Part shown: piece after piece, positions 16,267 through 25,188 of the stretch | Numbering within the stretch: position 1 is the stretch's first letter | How the letters are laid out: each line of letters starts with the position of its first letter | Assembly (NCBI GenBank): GCA_944387865.1 | Contig: CALXGN010000020.1 | Coordinates: 1-34,287, forward strand | Direction of reading: 5' to 3' | Length of the DNA: 34,287 nt | From: Scatomorpha stercorigallinarum | Lineage (GTDB): Bacteria; Bacillota; Clostridia; Oscillospirales; Oscillospiraceae | The notes under the pieces: generated by a model | The model's input: the letters and a program-made list of their open reading frames with translations, nothing else | Told to the model about the DNA's origin: nothing | Databases searched by the model: none | Made by a program: the position numbers and the translations under genes

Positions 16267-16366
16267 GGCACGGGAGGGGCCAAAAGCCCCTTCCGTGCCG
16301 GCATTACCTGAGTGATATGAGCGGCGCCTGACGCGCCGCGCGCGGGCGCGGCTCATATTGCTCAGG
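16267..16366 (+). promoter_or_regulatory. intercistronic hairpins between oppA and oppB
   Basis: The first hairpin joins 16267-16280 to 16286-16299. The second is a long imperfect stem whose outer arms are CCTGAG (16307-16312) and CTCAGG (16361-16366), with ATGAGC/GCTCAT inside. Neither has a T tract. Such structures commonly protect the binding-protein mRNA and lower permease expression. Confidence 0.65.
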
Positions 16367-16412
16367 GAACCGGCTGCGGAGGTACTTTTAGAAAGAAAGC
16401 GGTGGTAAGTTA

Positions 16413-17402
16413 ATGCTCAAATACACGACTAAACGCCTGCTCTACAGCATCGTCATCCTGTTTTTCGTCATGTTCATCATCTACACGCTGATGTACAGCA
16501 TGCCGACGACCTACCTGGAGTCGAAAGCGCGCGAGCTGGCCAGCAAGCCCGGCGCGGGCAAGAGCTACGACCAGTGGCTCGCCGACCTGAACGCCCAGTA
16601 CGGTATGGACAAGGGCCTGGTGATGGGTTACTTCACCTGGATAGGCACAGCCATACGGGGAGACTGGGGCGACAGCTGGGCCTGGACCGTGCCTGTCATC
16701 GACGAGTTCAACAGCACGGTGTGGTACAGCTTCGCCCTCGGCCTGGTGACCTTCATTCTGCAGATCATCATCGCCATACCCCTCGGCATCTCCGCGGCGC
16801 GCAGGCAGTACGGATTTACGGACTATTTCACGTCGGTGGTGTCGATGATCTGTATCTCGATGCCCACATTCTTCCTGGCGACGGTGCTGAAGTACATCTT
16901 CTCCGTGCAGCTCGGCTGGCTGGACCTCTCCGGCATGCAGAGCCGCGACTACATGTACCTCTCCGACTTCGGCAAGTTCCTTGACGTGGCGGAGCACTTC
17001 ATCATGCCCGCCATCACGCTGACGGTCATCGGCATAGGCAGCCTGATGCGCTATACGCGCACGAACATGCTGGAGGTGCTGAACAGCGACTATATCCGCA
17101 CCGCCCGCGCCAAGGGCGTGCCCGAAAAGCAGGTCATCAACCGCCACGCCTTCCGCAACACCTTCATCCCCCTGGTGACCACCCTTGGCGGCAGCCTGCC
17201 CGGGCTGTTCTCCGGCGCGCTGATAACGGAGACGCTGTTCTCCATCCGCGGCATCGGTTATGCCTCCTATCACTCCATGGTGCAGGGCGACATACCCTTT
17301 ACCATGTTCTACCTGTGTTTCATCTCGATATTGACGCTGCTCGGCAACCTGATCACCGACCTGCTGTACGCCGCGGTCGATCCGCGCGTGCGGCTGAGCT
17401 GA
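16413..17402 (+). CDS. oppB: oligopeptide ABC transporter permease, OppB/DppB type
   Basis: 329 residues, normal length. An N-terminal membrane helix opens MLKYTTKRLLYSIVILFFVMF. After an extracytoplasmic loop the five-helix BPD_transp_1 core follows, with the ATPase-docking EAA motif DYIRTARAKGVPEKQV near residues 225-245. It forms half of the membrane channel with the permease encoded next. The GGTGG ribosome site lies nine bases before the ATG. The oppC gene starts 12 bases after the stop. Confidence 0.93.
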   Translation: MLKYTTKRLLYSIVILFFVMFIIYTLMYSMPTTYLESKARELASKPGAGKSYDQWLADLNAQYGMDKGLVMGYFTWIGTAIRGDWGDSWAWTVPVIDEFNSTVWYSFALGLVTFILQIIIAIPLGISAARRQYGFTDYFTSVVSMICISMPTFFLATVLKYIFSVQLGWLDLSGMQSRDYMYLSDFGKFLDVAEHFIMPAITLTVIGIGSLMRYTRTNMLEVLNSDYIRTARAKGVPEKQVINRHAFRNTFIPLVTTLGGSLPGLFSGALITETLFSIRGIGYASYHSMVQGDIPFTMFYLCFISILTLLGNLITDLLYAAVDPRVRLS

Positions 17403-17414
17403 GGAGGTGCGGTA

Positions 17415-19556
17415 ATGGCGTATTATAACCTTAACGAGGCACTCAAGCGCAAGGAAGAGCGCGAGAAAGCCGAGCGCGCGAACCACGACGAGGGCATCCA
17501 TCTTGACGACGTCACCCGCGTCAAGGTCCTCTCCCCGGGCCGCCAGGTCATCAAGCGCTTCGTGCGCAACCGCCTGGCCATCTTCGGCCTGGCCGTGCTC
17601 ATATTCATGTTCGCCTTCTGCTTCCTGGGGCCGCTCTTCTACCCCTACGGGCAGACGGACCTCTTCTACGAGTACGACACGCTGAGCGTGGACTACGCGC
17701 TCGCCTCCCAGAGCACGACCTACACCGGCTATACGGTGGACGAGGGCGTGGAGCTGGAGCGCAACGTCGTCAGCTCCATGAACACCAATATCAAGGCCAT
17801 GCAGGCCGACGGGGCCGACGTGATGAACGTCACCGGCTCGGACGGCACGCTCTACACGCTGGACTTCCTGGGCGAGGGCGTCTACACCCTCTCGCGGGAC
17901 GACGCGCAGCGCGTCTGCACCGTGGGCAGCACCACCGTCCACATCGGCCTCATCGACACCATCACCGGCGCCATGACCTATGAGGTCAGCGCCCTCGGCA
18001 GCGGCTTCGAGAGCGCCGCGGCCGCGGCCTGCAAGGGCCTGGAGGGCGAGTTCGAGTACAACGGCACGACCTACGCCTTCGAGCGCGAGGCCGGCCGCCG
18101 CTACGACATCTACGCCACCAACGACGGCATCACCTACTTCGGCGAGCAGCCCGGCGGCGACTTCGAGGAAGCGCTGTCCGCCGCCATCGACGCCGGCGAC
18201 AATGAATTCAGCATCGACGACCCCAACGCCGAGCCCATCGAGCCCGCCGAGCCCATCGAGGGCGCCGAGGGCGAGGAGGCCGTTGAAGTGGAAGTGCCGC
18301 AGATCGAGTACCTGCTGCACGACGAGGGCAACGGCAACTTCAGCGTCTACCTGCTGGGCGAGAAGTCCGTGGGCATGGTGTTCACCACCTTCTCCGTTGA
18401 CATGTACAACTCCGGCACGCAGGTGACCAACGAGCTGCGCACCGGCGCGCTGCTGAACGCCTATACCACCGGCGAGTTCACCGCCGACGGCGCGGACTAC
18501 ACCGTCGCGCCCGACGGCGAGGGCGGGCTGCTGGTGCGCGACGCCTCCGGCGCCGAGTACGCGGACTTCACCACCTTCGTCATCCGCCGCTATGACGGCA
18601 CGGACACCATGTCCTACGCCCTCAAGAGCGACATCCGCGACGCCATCGCCGACATGCGCGAGGCCGGCGAGATGAGCACCGCCATCGTCAGCCAGATCCC
18701 GCAGCAGACGGAGAACGGCGGCTATGCCCTGGATGAGAACGGCAACCAGATCCTCAACGACACCGAGCTGCGCATCTCCCAGCGCAACACGGGCGAGTAC
18801 ATCATCAACTGCGACCAGATAACCTTCATGCTCGACCTCTACGCCGACCCCACCGCCGAGCACCTGCTGGGCACGGACGGCGACGGCTTCGACGTGCTGG
18901 CCCGCGTCATGTACGGCGGCCGCATCTCCCTGATGGTCGGCTTCGTGGTCGTCATCCTGGAGATACTGCTGGGCGTCATCATGGGCGGCCTCGCCGGCTA
19001 CTACGGCAAATGGGTCGATAACCTCATCATGCGCCTGGTGGACATCTTCTACTGCCTGCCGATGATGCCGATCATGATCATCCTCGGCGCGCTGATGGAC
19101 GCGATGCGCATGGACACGTACATCCGCCTGATGATAATGATGGCCGCGCTGGGCGTCATGGGCTGGGCGAGCATCGCGCGCCTGGTCCGCGGGCAGATAC
19201 TCTCCCTGCGCGAGCAGGAATTCATGGTGGCCACGGAGGCCACGGGCATCCGCGTGAAGGACCGTATCTTCCGCCACCTGGTGCCGAACGTCATGCCCCA
19301 GCTGATCGTCATCGCCACGCTGAACATCGGCGGCATCATCATCACGGAGTCCACGCTGTCCTTCCTCGGCCTCGGCGTCAAGCACCCGCTGGCCACCTGG
19401 GGCACTATCATCAACTCCGTCTCCTCCGCCTCCGCCATGAGCGAGTACCCCTTCATCTGGATCCCCGTCGGATTGCTCATCTGCCTCACCGTTATCGCCT
19501 TCAACTTCGTCGGCGACGGCCTGCGCGATGCGTACGACCCGAAGGCCAAGCGCTGA
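17415..19556 (+). CDS. oppC: oligopeptide ABC permease, OppC/DppC type with giant extracytoplasmic insertion
   Basis: 713 residues against about 300 in ordinary OppC. Residues 1-80 are a standard OppC N-terminus: charged cytoplasmic tail, then helix RNRLAIFGLAVLIFMFAFCF. Residues from about 483 (HLLGTDGDGFDVLARVMYGG) to the end are a complete core with EAA motif EFMVATEATGIRVKDRI. Between them lie about 400 extra residues where normal proteins have a short loop outside the membrane. The insertion is acidic, rich in beta-type segments (YNGTTYAFERE, GNGNFSVYLLG, ADYTVAPDGEGG) and contains a PIEPAEPIEGAEGEE linker. The frame is open with no stops and the codon use is uniform, so this is not a misread. 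Ribosome site AGGAGGTG. Confidence 0.9.
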   Translation: MAYYNLNEALKRKEEREKAERANHDEGIHLDDVTRVKVLSPGRQVIKRFVRNRLAIFGLAVLIFMFAFCFLGPLFYPYGQTDLFYEYDTLSVDYALASQSTTYTGYTVDEGVELERNVVSSMNTNIKAMQADGADVMNVTGSDGTLYTLDFLGEGVYTLSRDDAQRVCTVGSTTVHIGLIDTITGAMTYEVSALGSGFESAAAAACKGLEGEFEYNGTTYAFEREAGRRYDIYATNDGITYFGEQPGGDFEEALSAAIDAGDNEFSIDDPNAEPIEPAEPIEGAEGEEAVEVEVPQIEYLLHDEGNGNFSVYLLGEKSVGMVFTTFSVDMYNSGTQVTNELRTGALLNAYTTGEFTADGADYTVAPDGEGGLLVRDASGAEYADFTTFVIRRYDGTDTMSYALKSDIRDAIADMREAGEMSTAIVSQIPQQTENGGYALDENGNQILNDTELRISQRNTGEYIINCDQITFMLDLYADPTAEHLLGTDGDGFDVLARVMYGGRISLMVGFVVVILEILLGVIMGGLAGYYGKWVDNLIMRLVDIFYCLPMMPIMIILGALMDAMRMDTYIRLMIMMAALGVMGWASIARLVRGQILSLREQEFMVATEATGIRVKDRIFRHLVPNVMPQLIVIATLNIGGIIITESTLSFLGLGVKHPLATWGTIINSVSSASAMSEYPFIWIPVGLLICLTVIAFNFVGDGLRDAYDPKAKR

Positions 19557-19571
19557 AAGGAGGAACGAACA

Positions 19572-20753
19572 ATGTCTGAACACAAGAACGCCTCCTATAT
19601 CTCCGCCAAGGAGTCCAGGAAGATAACCCGTTTCAACCGCCGCGTCACCAAGAAGCTCGAGCAGGAGCGCGAGGCGGCGGGAAAAGACCCCTCGCTGTAC
19701 ACCACCGTGATGAAGGACCCCAACAATGTCGTGGAGTTCGACAATGTCTGCACCTACTTCTTCGCCGACAACGGCGTGGTGAAGGCGGTGGACGGCGTCA
19801 ACTTCGCGGTGCCCAAGTGCTCCACCGTGGGCGTCGTGGGCGAGAGCGGCTGCGGCAAGAGCGTCACCAGCCTTTCGCTGATGCAGCTCCTGCAGCGCCC
19901 CAGCGGCCAGACCGTGGGCGGGCAGATACGCTTCAACCTCGGCGACGGCACGGCCTATGACATCGTCAAAACGCCCACGAGCAAGATGCAGGAGATCCGC
20001 GGCAACAAGATATCGATGATATTCCAGGAGCCGATGACCAGCCTCAACCCCGTTTTCCGCATCGGCTTCCAGGTGGACGAGGTCATCAAGCTGCACAACC
20101 CGGACCTGAGCGACGAGGATGTGAAGGCCCGCACGCTGCAGATGCTGGACCTGGTCGGCATCGCCAACCGCGAGGGCGTTTACAAGATGTACCCGCACGA
20201 GCTCTCCGGCGGCATGAGGCAGCGCATCATGATCGCCATCGCCCTGGCCTGCTCGCCGACGCTGATCATCGCCGACGAGCCCACCACCGCCCTTGACGTC
20301 ACCATCCAGGCGCAGATACTGGACCTGCTGCAGGGCCTGAAGGACAAGCTCAACTCCTCCATCATGCTCATCACGCACGATTTGGGCGTGGTGGCCGGCA
20401 TGGCGGACTACGTGGTCGTCATGTATGCCGGCCGCGTGGTGGAAAAGGGCACGGCGGACGACATCTTCCACCACCCGATGCACCCCTACACCATCGGCCT
20501 GATGCGCTCCAAGCCCGTCGTGGGCCGCAAGGTGGATGAGCTCTACAACATCCCCGGCAGCGTCCCCAACCCGGTGGACATGCCCAACTACTGCTATTTC
20601 CGCGACCGCTGCGAGATGCACTGCGAGCGCTGCTCCGGCCTCTACCCGCCGGAGATCAAGGTCAGCGACACGCACGTCGTCTCCTGCTACCGCTATTACG
20701 ACGAAGGGGAAGTGCTTGACTATCCCAAATCTGTGAACGTGGAGGAGCTGTGA
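19572..20753 (+). CDS. oppD: oligopeptide ABC transporter ATPase, OppD/DppD type
   Basis: 393 residues: an N-terminal charged extension of about 55, then the ATPase with Walker A GESGCGKS, Q-loop IFQEPMTSLNP, signature LSGGMRQRI and Walker B IIADEPTTALD. The C-terminal oligopeptide-transporter domain carries a cysteine cluster (YCYFRDRCEMHCERC). Homologous clusters have been reported to hold an iron-sulphur centre in mycobacterial OppD. It hydrolyses ATP for import together with OppF. The AAAGGAGG ribosome site is strong. Its stop is one base from the oppF start. Confidence 0.93.
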   Translation: MSEHKNASYISAKESRKITRFNRRVTKKLEQEREAAGKDPSLYTTVMKDPNNVVEFDNVCTYFFADNGVVKAVDGVNFAVPKCSTVGVVGESGCGKSVTSLSLMQLLQRPSGQTVGGQIRFNLGDGTAYDIVKTPTSKMQEIRGNKISMIFQEPMTSLNPVFRIGFQVDEVIKLHNPDLSDEDVKARTLQMLDLVGIANREGVYKMYPHELSGGMRQRIMIAIALACSPTLIIADEPTTALDVTIQAQILDLLQGLKDKLNSSIMLITHDLGVVAGMADYVVVMYAGRVVEKGTADDIFHHPMHPYTIGLMRSKPVVGRKVDELYNIPGSVPNPVDMPNYCYFRDRCEMHCERCSGLYPPEIKVSDTHVVSCYRYYDEGEVLDYPKSVNVEEL

Positions 20754-20754
20754 C

Positions 20755-21870
20755 ATGGAAGAGAAGAAAAACGTCTCCAGCGCCGCCTCCAACGTCAGCG
20801 ACGCGCCGCAGCACGGCGGCGAATACCTGGTCGAGGTGGAGAACCTCGTCAAGTGGTTCCCCATCAAGTCCAGCTTCTTCCGCCGCACCATCGGCAATGT
20901 CCGCGCGGTGGACGGCATAACCTTCAAGATAAAGCGCGGCGAGACCATGGGCCTCGTGGGCGAGAGCGGCTGCGGCAAGTCCACGGCCGGGCGCACCATG
21001 CTGCGGCTCATCGAAAAGACCTCCGGCGAGGTGTATTTCGACGGGCAGGAGGTCTCCTCCCTCAGCCGCAAGGAGCTGCGCAAGCTGCGCCCGCGGATGC
21101 AGATCGTGTTCCAGGACCCGTATTCCAGCCTCTCCCCGCGCCTGCCCGTGGGCGAGATCATCGGCGAGGCCGTGCGCGAGCACCACATCGTCCCGCCCGA
21201 GGAGTACGACGACTATATCTCCCGCGTGATGAACGCCTGCGGCCTGCCGGCCTATTATAAAGACCGCTACCCGCACGAGTTCTCCGGCGGCCAGCGCCAG
21301 CGCATCTGCATCGCCCGCGCCCTCGCGCTCAACCCGGACTTCATCGTCTGCGACGAGCCCGTCTCCGCGCTGGACGTGTCCATCCAGGCGCAGATCATCA
21401 ACCTGCTCAAGCGCCTGCAGAAGGACTTTGGCCTCACGTACCTGTTCATCTCGCACGACCTCTCCGTCGTCGAGCACATCTCCAACACCGTGGGCGTCAT
21501 GTACCTGGGCTCCATGGTGGAGTACGCCGCCACGGAAAAGATATTCTCCCACCCCCTGCACCCGTATACGGAGGCGCTGTTCTCCGCCATCCCTGTGCCG
21601 GACCCGGACGTGAAGGTCAACCGCATCATCCTCAAGGGCAGCCTGCCCTCTCCCGCCAACCCGCCTCACGGCTGCAAGTTCCACACGCGCTGCGACAAGT
21701 GCATGGAGGTATGCAAATACGCCGTGCCCGAGTGGAGCGAAGTGGAGAGCGGCCACTGGTGCGCCTGCCACCTCTATGACACGCCCGAGCAGAAGGCCGC
21801 GGCCGAAGCCGCCATGGAGGACGCCAGGGCCAAGGGGCAAAAAGAAGATGAGCAGGAAAAAGCGATTTGA
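20755..21870 (+). CDS. oppF: oligopeptide ABC transporter ATPase, OppF/DppF type
   Basis: 371 residues. Walker A GESGCGKST, Q-loop VFQDPYSSLSP, signature FSGGQRQRI, Walker B FIVCDEPVSALD, and the C-terminal oligo_HPY-like domain ANPPHGCKFHTRC with further cysteines (KCMEVC, WCAC). It is the second nucleotide-binding subunit of the peptide importer. It begins one base after the oppD stop, so it is translationally coupled. The last 23 bases overlap the next small gene. The N-terminus is a 20-residue polar tail (VSSAASNVSDAPQHGGEYLV) before the first strand. Confidence 0.93.
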   Translation: MEEKKNVSSAASNVSDAPQHGGEYLVEVENLVKWFPIKSSFFRRTIGNVRAVDGITFKIKRGETMGLVGESGCGKSTAGRTMLRLIEKTSGEVYFDGQEVSSLSRKELRKLRPRMQIVFQDPYSSLSPRLPVGEIIGEAVREHHIVPPEEYDDYISRVMNACGLPAYYKDRYPHEFSGGQRQRICIARALALNPDFIVCDEPVSALDVSIQAQIINLLKRLQKDFGLTYLFISHDLSVVEHISNTVGVMYLGSMVEYAATEKIFSHPLHPYTEALFSAIPVPDPDVKVNRIILKGSLPSPANPPHGCKFHTRCDKCMEVCKYAVPEWSEVESGHWCACHLYDTPEQKAAAEAAMEDARAKGQKEDEQEKAI

Positions 21871-22126
21871 CGAGGACGACGACGGCCGCGTGATCGCGCC
21901 CATGGACATCGACGGTATGCCCTGGCACGACAGCCGCGCGCCGGTGCCCGGCGAAGCGCCGGAAGAGCCCGCCGAGGGCCGCCGGGAGGAGCCCGTCAGG
22001 CTGACGAAGGAAGAATCCCGGGCCTACGCGGCGGGCGCTGTGAAGGCCGCGCTGCTGGTGGCGCTCGTGTTCGCCGGCGCGTTCCTCCTCTTCATCCTCT
22101 TCTGCACGCAGGTCTGGTTCGCCTGA
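21848..22126 (+). CDS. small single-TM protein at the end of the opp operon, unknown function
   Basis: 92 residues: a polar acidic N-terminus (RKKRFDEDDDGRVIAPMDID), a GMPWHDSR segment, a proline/glutamate-rich linker and one C-terminal helix (KAALLVALVFAGAFLLFILF). The start is inside the end of oppF, so the genes overlap and are coupled. An earlier in-frame ATG at 21776 lies deeper in oppF and gives only arginine/proline shadow sequence. The DDDGRVIAPM..DGMPW pattern resembles small tail-anchored proteins common in Clostridia; this is from memory of the family, not a search. No function assigned. Confidence 0.65.
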   Translation: MSRKKRFDEDDDGRVIAPMDIDGMPWHDSRAPVPGEAPEEPAEGRREEPVRLTKEESRAYAAGAVKAALLVALVFAGAFLLFILFCTQVWFA

Positions 22127-22155
22127 AAAACCGGACACGCCGCGCGAAATGACTG

Positions 22156-22183
22156 TTGACAGCGGCGGCGGAACGTGTATAAT
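22156..22183 (+). promoter_or_regulatory. promoter of the SAM-riboswitch operon
   Basis: Perfect TTGACA (22156-22161) and perfect TATAAT (22178-22183) with a 16-base spacer, about 20 bases before the aptamer. Confidence 0.88.
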
Positions 22184-22202
22184 TGACCTACAACAAAATA
22201 TG

Positions 22203-22297
22203 CCTTATCAAGAGTGGCGGAGGGACCGGCCCTGTGAAGCCCGGCAACCTGCAAATGCAAGGTGCCAAATCCGGCGGTGTGACATCGAAAGATGAGG
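22203..22297 (+). promoter_or_regulatory. SAM-I (S-box) riboswitch aptamer
   Basis: The hallmark S-box sequence is present: CTTATCAAGAGTGG at the 5' end, GGGACCGGCCCTGTGAAGCC in the P2 region, CGGCAACCTGCAAATGCAAG in P3, GTGCCAAATCC, and the closing GATGAG. CTTATC (22204-22209) pairs with GATGAG (22291-22296) as P1. A bound S-adenosylmethionine would stabilise P1 and allow the terminator directly downstream to form, switching off the nucleotidyltransferase-GNAT-metK operon. CCGGCGG (22271-22277) is complementary to the terminator's first arm and could form the antiterminator. Confidence 0.95.
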
Positions 22298-22314
22298 GAC
22301 GAAAGACCATGGAA

Positions 22315-22341
22315 GCCGCCGGCAAGCCCGGCGGCTTTTTT
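22315..22341 (+). terminator. riboswitch-controlled terminator
   Basis: GCCGCCGG (22315-22322) and CCGGCGGC (22328-22335) form a perfect stem followed by six T residues. It is the expression platform of the SAM-I riboswitch. Confidence 0.92.
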
Positions 22342-22413
22342 GTTCGACTGTATACCGGCGCTGCGCGCGGCCTTCGCCGCGTACACGCCACGCATGGAGG
22401 GAGGGGGAGACCC

Positions 22414-23055
22414 ATGTCCGACCTTGAAAACTGGCTCAGGCTCTGGCAGGACGCCGTACTGTCCGCCTTCGGCGGGGGGCGCGTGCGCTTTTTGGGCATC
22501 CAGGGCAGCAGGGCGCGCGGCGAGGCGCGTCCCGGCAGCGACATCGACGCCGTGCTCATCCTCGACGAGCTGCGCTTTGAGGACGTGGGGCGCTACGCCG
22601 CGGCGGCGGACGCCCTGCCGGAGCGGGAGCTGCTCTGCGGCTTCCTCGGCGGCTGGCGCGAGCTGGAGCGCTGGCCGCGCGGCGAGCTCTGGCAGTTCTG
22701 CCTGGACACCCGGCCCGTCCTGGGCTCGCTGGAGCCCATCGCCGCACAGCTGACGCGCGGCGACATACGCGAGAGCGCGCTCGCCTGCGCCGGGGCGGTG
22801 TACCACGGCTGCGTCCACGCGCGGCTGCACGCCCTGGACGAGGCAGCTCTCGGCGAACTGATGAAAACGGCGTTCTTCGCCCTGCGCGCCATCCACGCGC
22901 TGAAAACAGGCGAGGCGCTGCGTACACGTGCGAAGCTGGCGGGGCGCCTTGACGGCGTGGAGCGCGATATCGCCCTCGGCACGCTGCCGGGCACGGCGGA
23001 GGAGCGCGCCGCGGCGCTGTTCAACTGGAGCGCCGCCGCGCTGAGGTCGCTGTGA
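22414..23055 (+). CDS. nucleotidyltransferase-domain protein (MNT/ANT-like)
   Basis: 213 residues. The pol-beta nucleotidyltransferase signature GSRARGEARPGSDIDAVLI is complete, with Gly31-Ser32 and metal ligands Asp43 and Asp45; a third acidic strand may be QFCLDTRP. The C-terminal half is helical, as in antibiotic-modifying and MNT-type enzymes. It would transfer a nucleotide to an unidentified small molecule or protein. The frame is open upstream through the riboswitch, but the ATG at 22414 has GGAGGGAGGGGGAG before it. It is the first gene after the SAM-I terminator, and its stop overlaps the next start (GTGA). No HEPN-domain toxin partner is adjacent, so a toxin-antitoxin role is not supported. 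Confidence 0.8.
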   Translation: MSDLENWLRLWQDAVLSAFGGGRVRFLGIQGSRARGEARPGSDIDAVLILDELRFEDVGRYAAAADALPERELLCGFLGGWRELERWPRGELWQFCLDTRPVLGSLEPIAAQLTRGDIRESALACAGAVYHGCVHARLHALDEAALGELMKTAFFALRAIHALKTGEALRTRAKLAGRLDGVERDIALGTLPGTAEERAAALFNWSAAALRSL

Positions 23056-23579
23056 GCGCGGCGGGGGAGGGCGCGGCGGTCATCCGCGCGCTGCGGCCGC
23101 AGGACAGCCGCCTGGAGGTCAGCGCCATATACGAGGAGAGCTGGCGCTGGGCCTATCGCGGCATCGTGCCGCAGGCATACCTGGACGCCCTGCCGCCCGG
23201 GCGCTGGGCGGCGTTCATCGACACGCCGGGGATATATACGCTCGTCGCCGACGACGGCGGCGCCCTCGCCGGGACGGCCAGCTTCTGTGCTTCGCGCTTC
23301 CCGGAATATGAGGGCATGGGCGAGATCGTCTCGCTCTACCTGCGGGAGCCCTATGCCGGGCGCGGCCTGGGCCGCGCGCTGCTCGAAGCCGCTGCCGCCG
23401 CTCTCGCGGCCCTGGGCTTTGAGGACATCTTCCTCTGGGTGCTGGAGGAGAACGCCCGCGCGCGCAGGTTCTACGAACGCGCCGGCTTTGCCGCCGCCGG
23501 CGAGGCGATAGAGTGCGACATCGGCGGCAAAACGCTGCGGGAGCTGCGCTATGTGCGCCGCGGCGATCGAAACAGTTAA
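23052..23579 (+). CDS. GNAT family N-acetyltransferase
   Basis: 175 residues of the GNAT fold. It begins with strand and helix AVIRALRPQDSRLEVSAIYEESW and has the acetyl-CoA pyrophosphate loop in YLREPYAGRGLGRALLEAA. Motif B reads IFLWVLEENARARRFYERAGF. The WAYRGIVPQAYLD segment is typical of the RimI/PhnO-like branch annotated in many Firmicutes. The start is GTG at 23052, overlapping the nucleotidyltransferase stop. The ribosome site is weak, consistent with coupling. The acceptor is unknown. It is read through into metK 22 bases later. Confidence 0.88.
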   Translation: MSAAGEGAAVIRALRPQDSRLEVSAIYEESWRWAYRGIVPQAYLDALPPGRWAAFIDTPGIYTLVADDGGALAGTASFCASRFPEYEGMGEIVSLYLREPYAGRGLGRALLEAAAAALAALGFEDIFLWVLEENARARRFYERAGFAAAGEAIECDIGGKTLRELRYVRRGDRNS

Positions 23580-23601
23580 TAATAACGAAGGAGATATAAA
23601 A

Positions 23602-24789
<1,188 letters not shown>

Positions 24790-24790
24790 A

Positions 24791-25110
24791 AGCAGGGGCG
24801 AAAGCCCCTGCAAACCAATTCTGAGAGATTTCTTTTTGTCTTGTCAAAAAGAAACCCCTCAGACTCCAAAGAAAAGACGCTTTGGTGCTTGTCGAAGCCA
24901 AAGGCCGGTTTTCACCAAACTTTCCGTTATCGAAAAGTTCCCATCCCTAATGGTGAATGAGTTACCTCATCGCCGACCGTGCGTTTGCTTCGCTTCGCTC
25001 GCGGCACTGACGGGAAATAAATGAAACCTCCGCCGCGAAGCGGCGCTCTGCCTCCAGGCGCAGCCTGACTCCCATTTCTTTGGGCAAGACCAAAGAAATG
25101 GGGTGGCAAA
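24791..25110. repeat. modular intergenic repeat, copy C
   Basis: The 24790-25188 gap holds no credible gene. It starts with a GAAA-loop hairpin (24792-24799 with 24804-24811), then module 1 (24822-24838 with 24845-24861, loop TCTTGT, two mismatches) and GACTCCAAAGAAAA. The GCTTCGCTTCGCTCGCGGCAC block is near 24981, and module 3 is a perfect hairpin (25071-25083 with 25090-25102, loop GCAAGA) followed by GGGGTGGCA. Same order and orientation as copy A. Confidence 0.8.
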
Positions 25111-25146
25111 AAGGCCCTACAGGGGCCCTCGCCCCTGCGCCACACA

Positions 25147-25177
25147 AAAAGCCGCAGCTTTTTAAGCTGCGGCTTTT
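25147..25177. terminator. bidirectional terminator between metK and the M56 gene
   Basis: AAAAGCCGCAGCTT (25147-25160) and AAGCTGCGGCTTTT (25164-25177) form a perfect 14-bp stem with a TTT loop. A/T tracts on both sides suit the convergent genes. Confidence 0.88.
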
Positions 25178-25188
25178 GCGCGTGTTTT

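Noticed and set aside
16410..21188. A 1592-residue open frame on the minus strand opposite the opp operon
   Set aside because: It is antisense to four clear transporter genes, has a repetitive His/Asp/Val/Gly composition and no ribosome site. GC-rich third positions of the real genes remove stops on the opposite strand.
22183..22413. Upstream extension of the nucleotidyltransferase frame
   Set aside because: It would translate the SAM-I aptamer and terminator; the ATG at 22414 has the ribosome site.
22414..23579. Toxin-antitoxin reading of the nucleotidyltransferase and its neighbour
   Set aside because: The partner is a GNAT enzyme with its own acetyl-CoA motif but no toxin-type DUF1778/RHH antitoxin, and no HEPN protein adjoins; the operon ends in the housekeeping gene metK.
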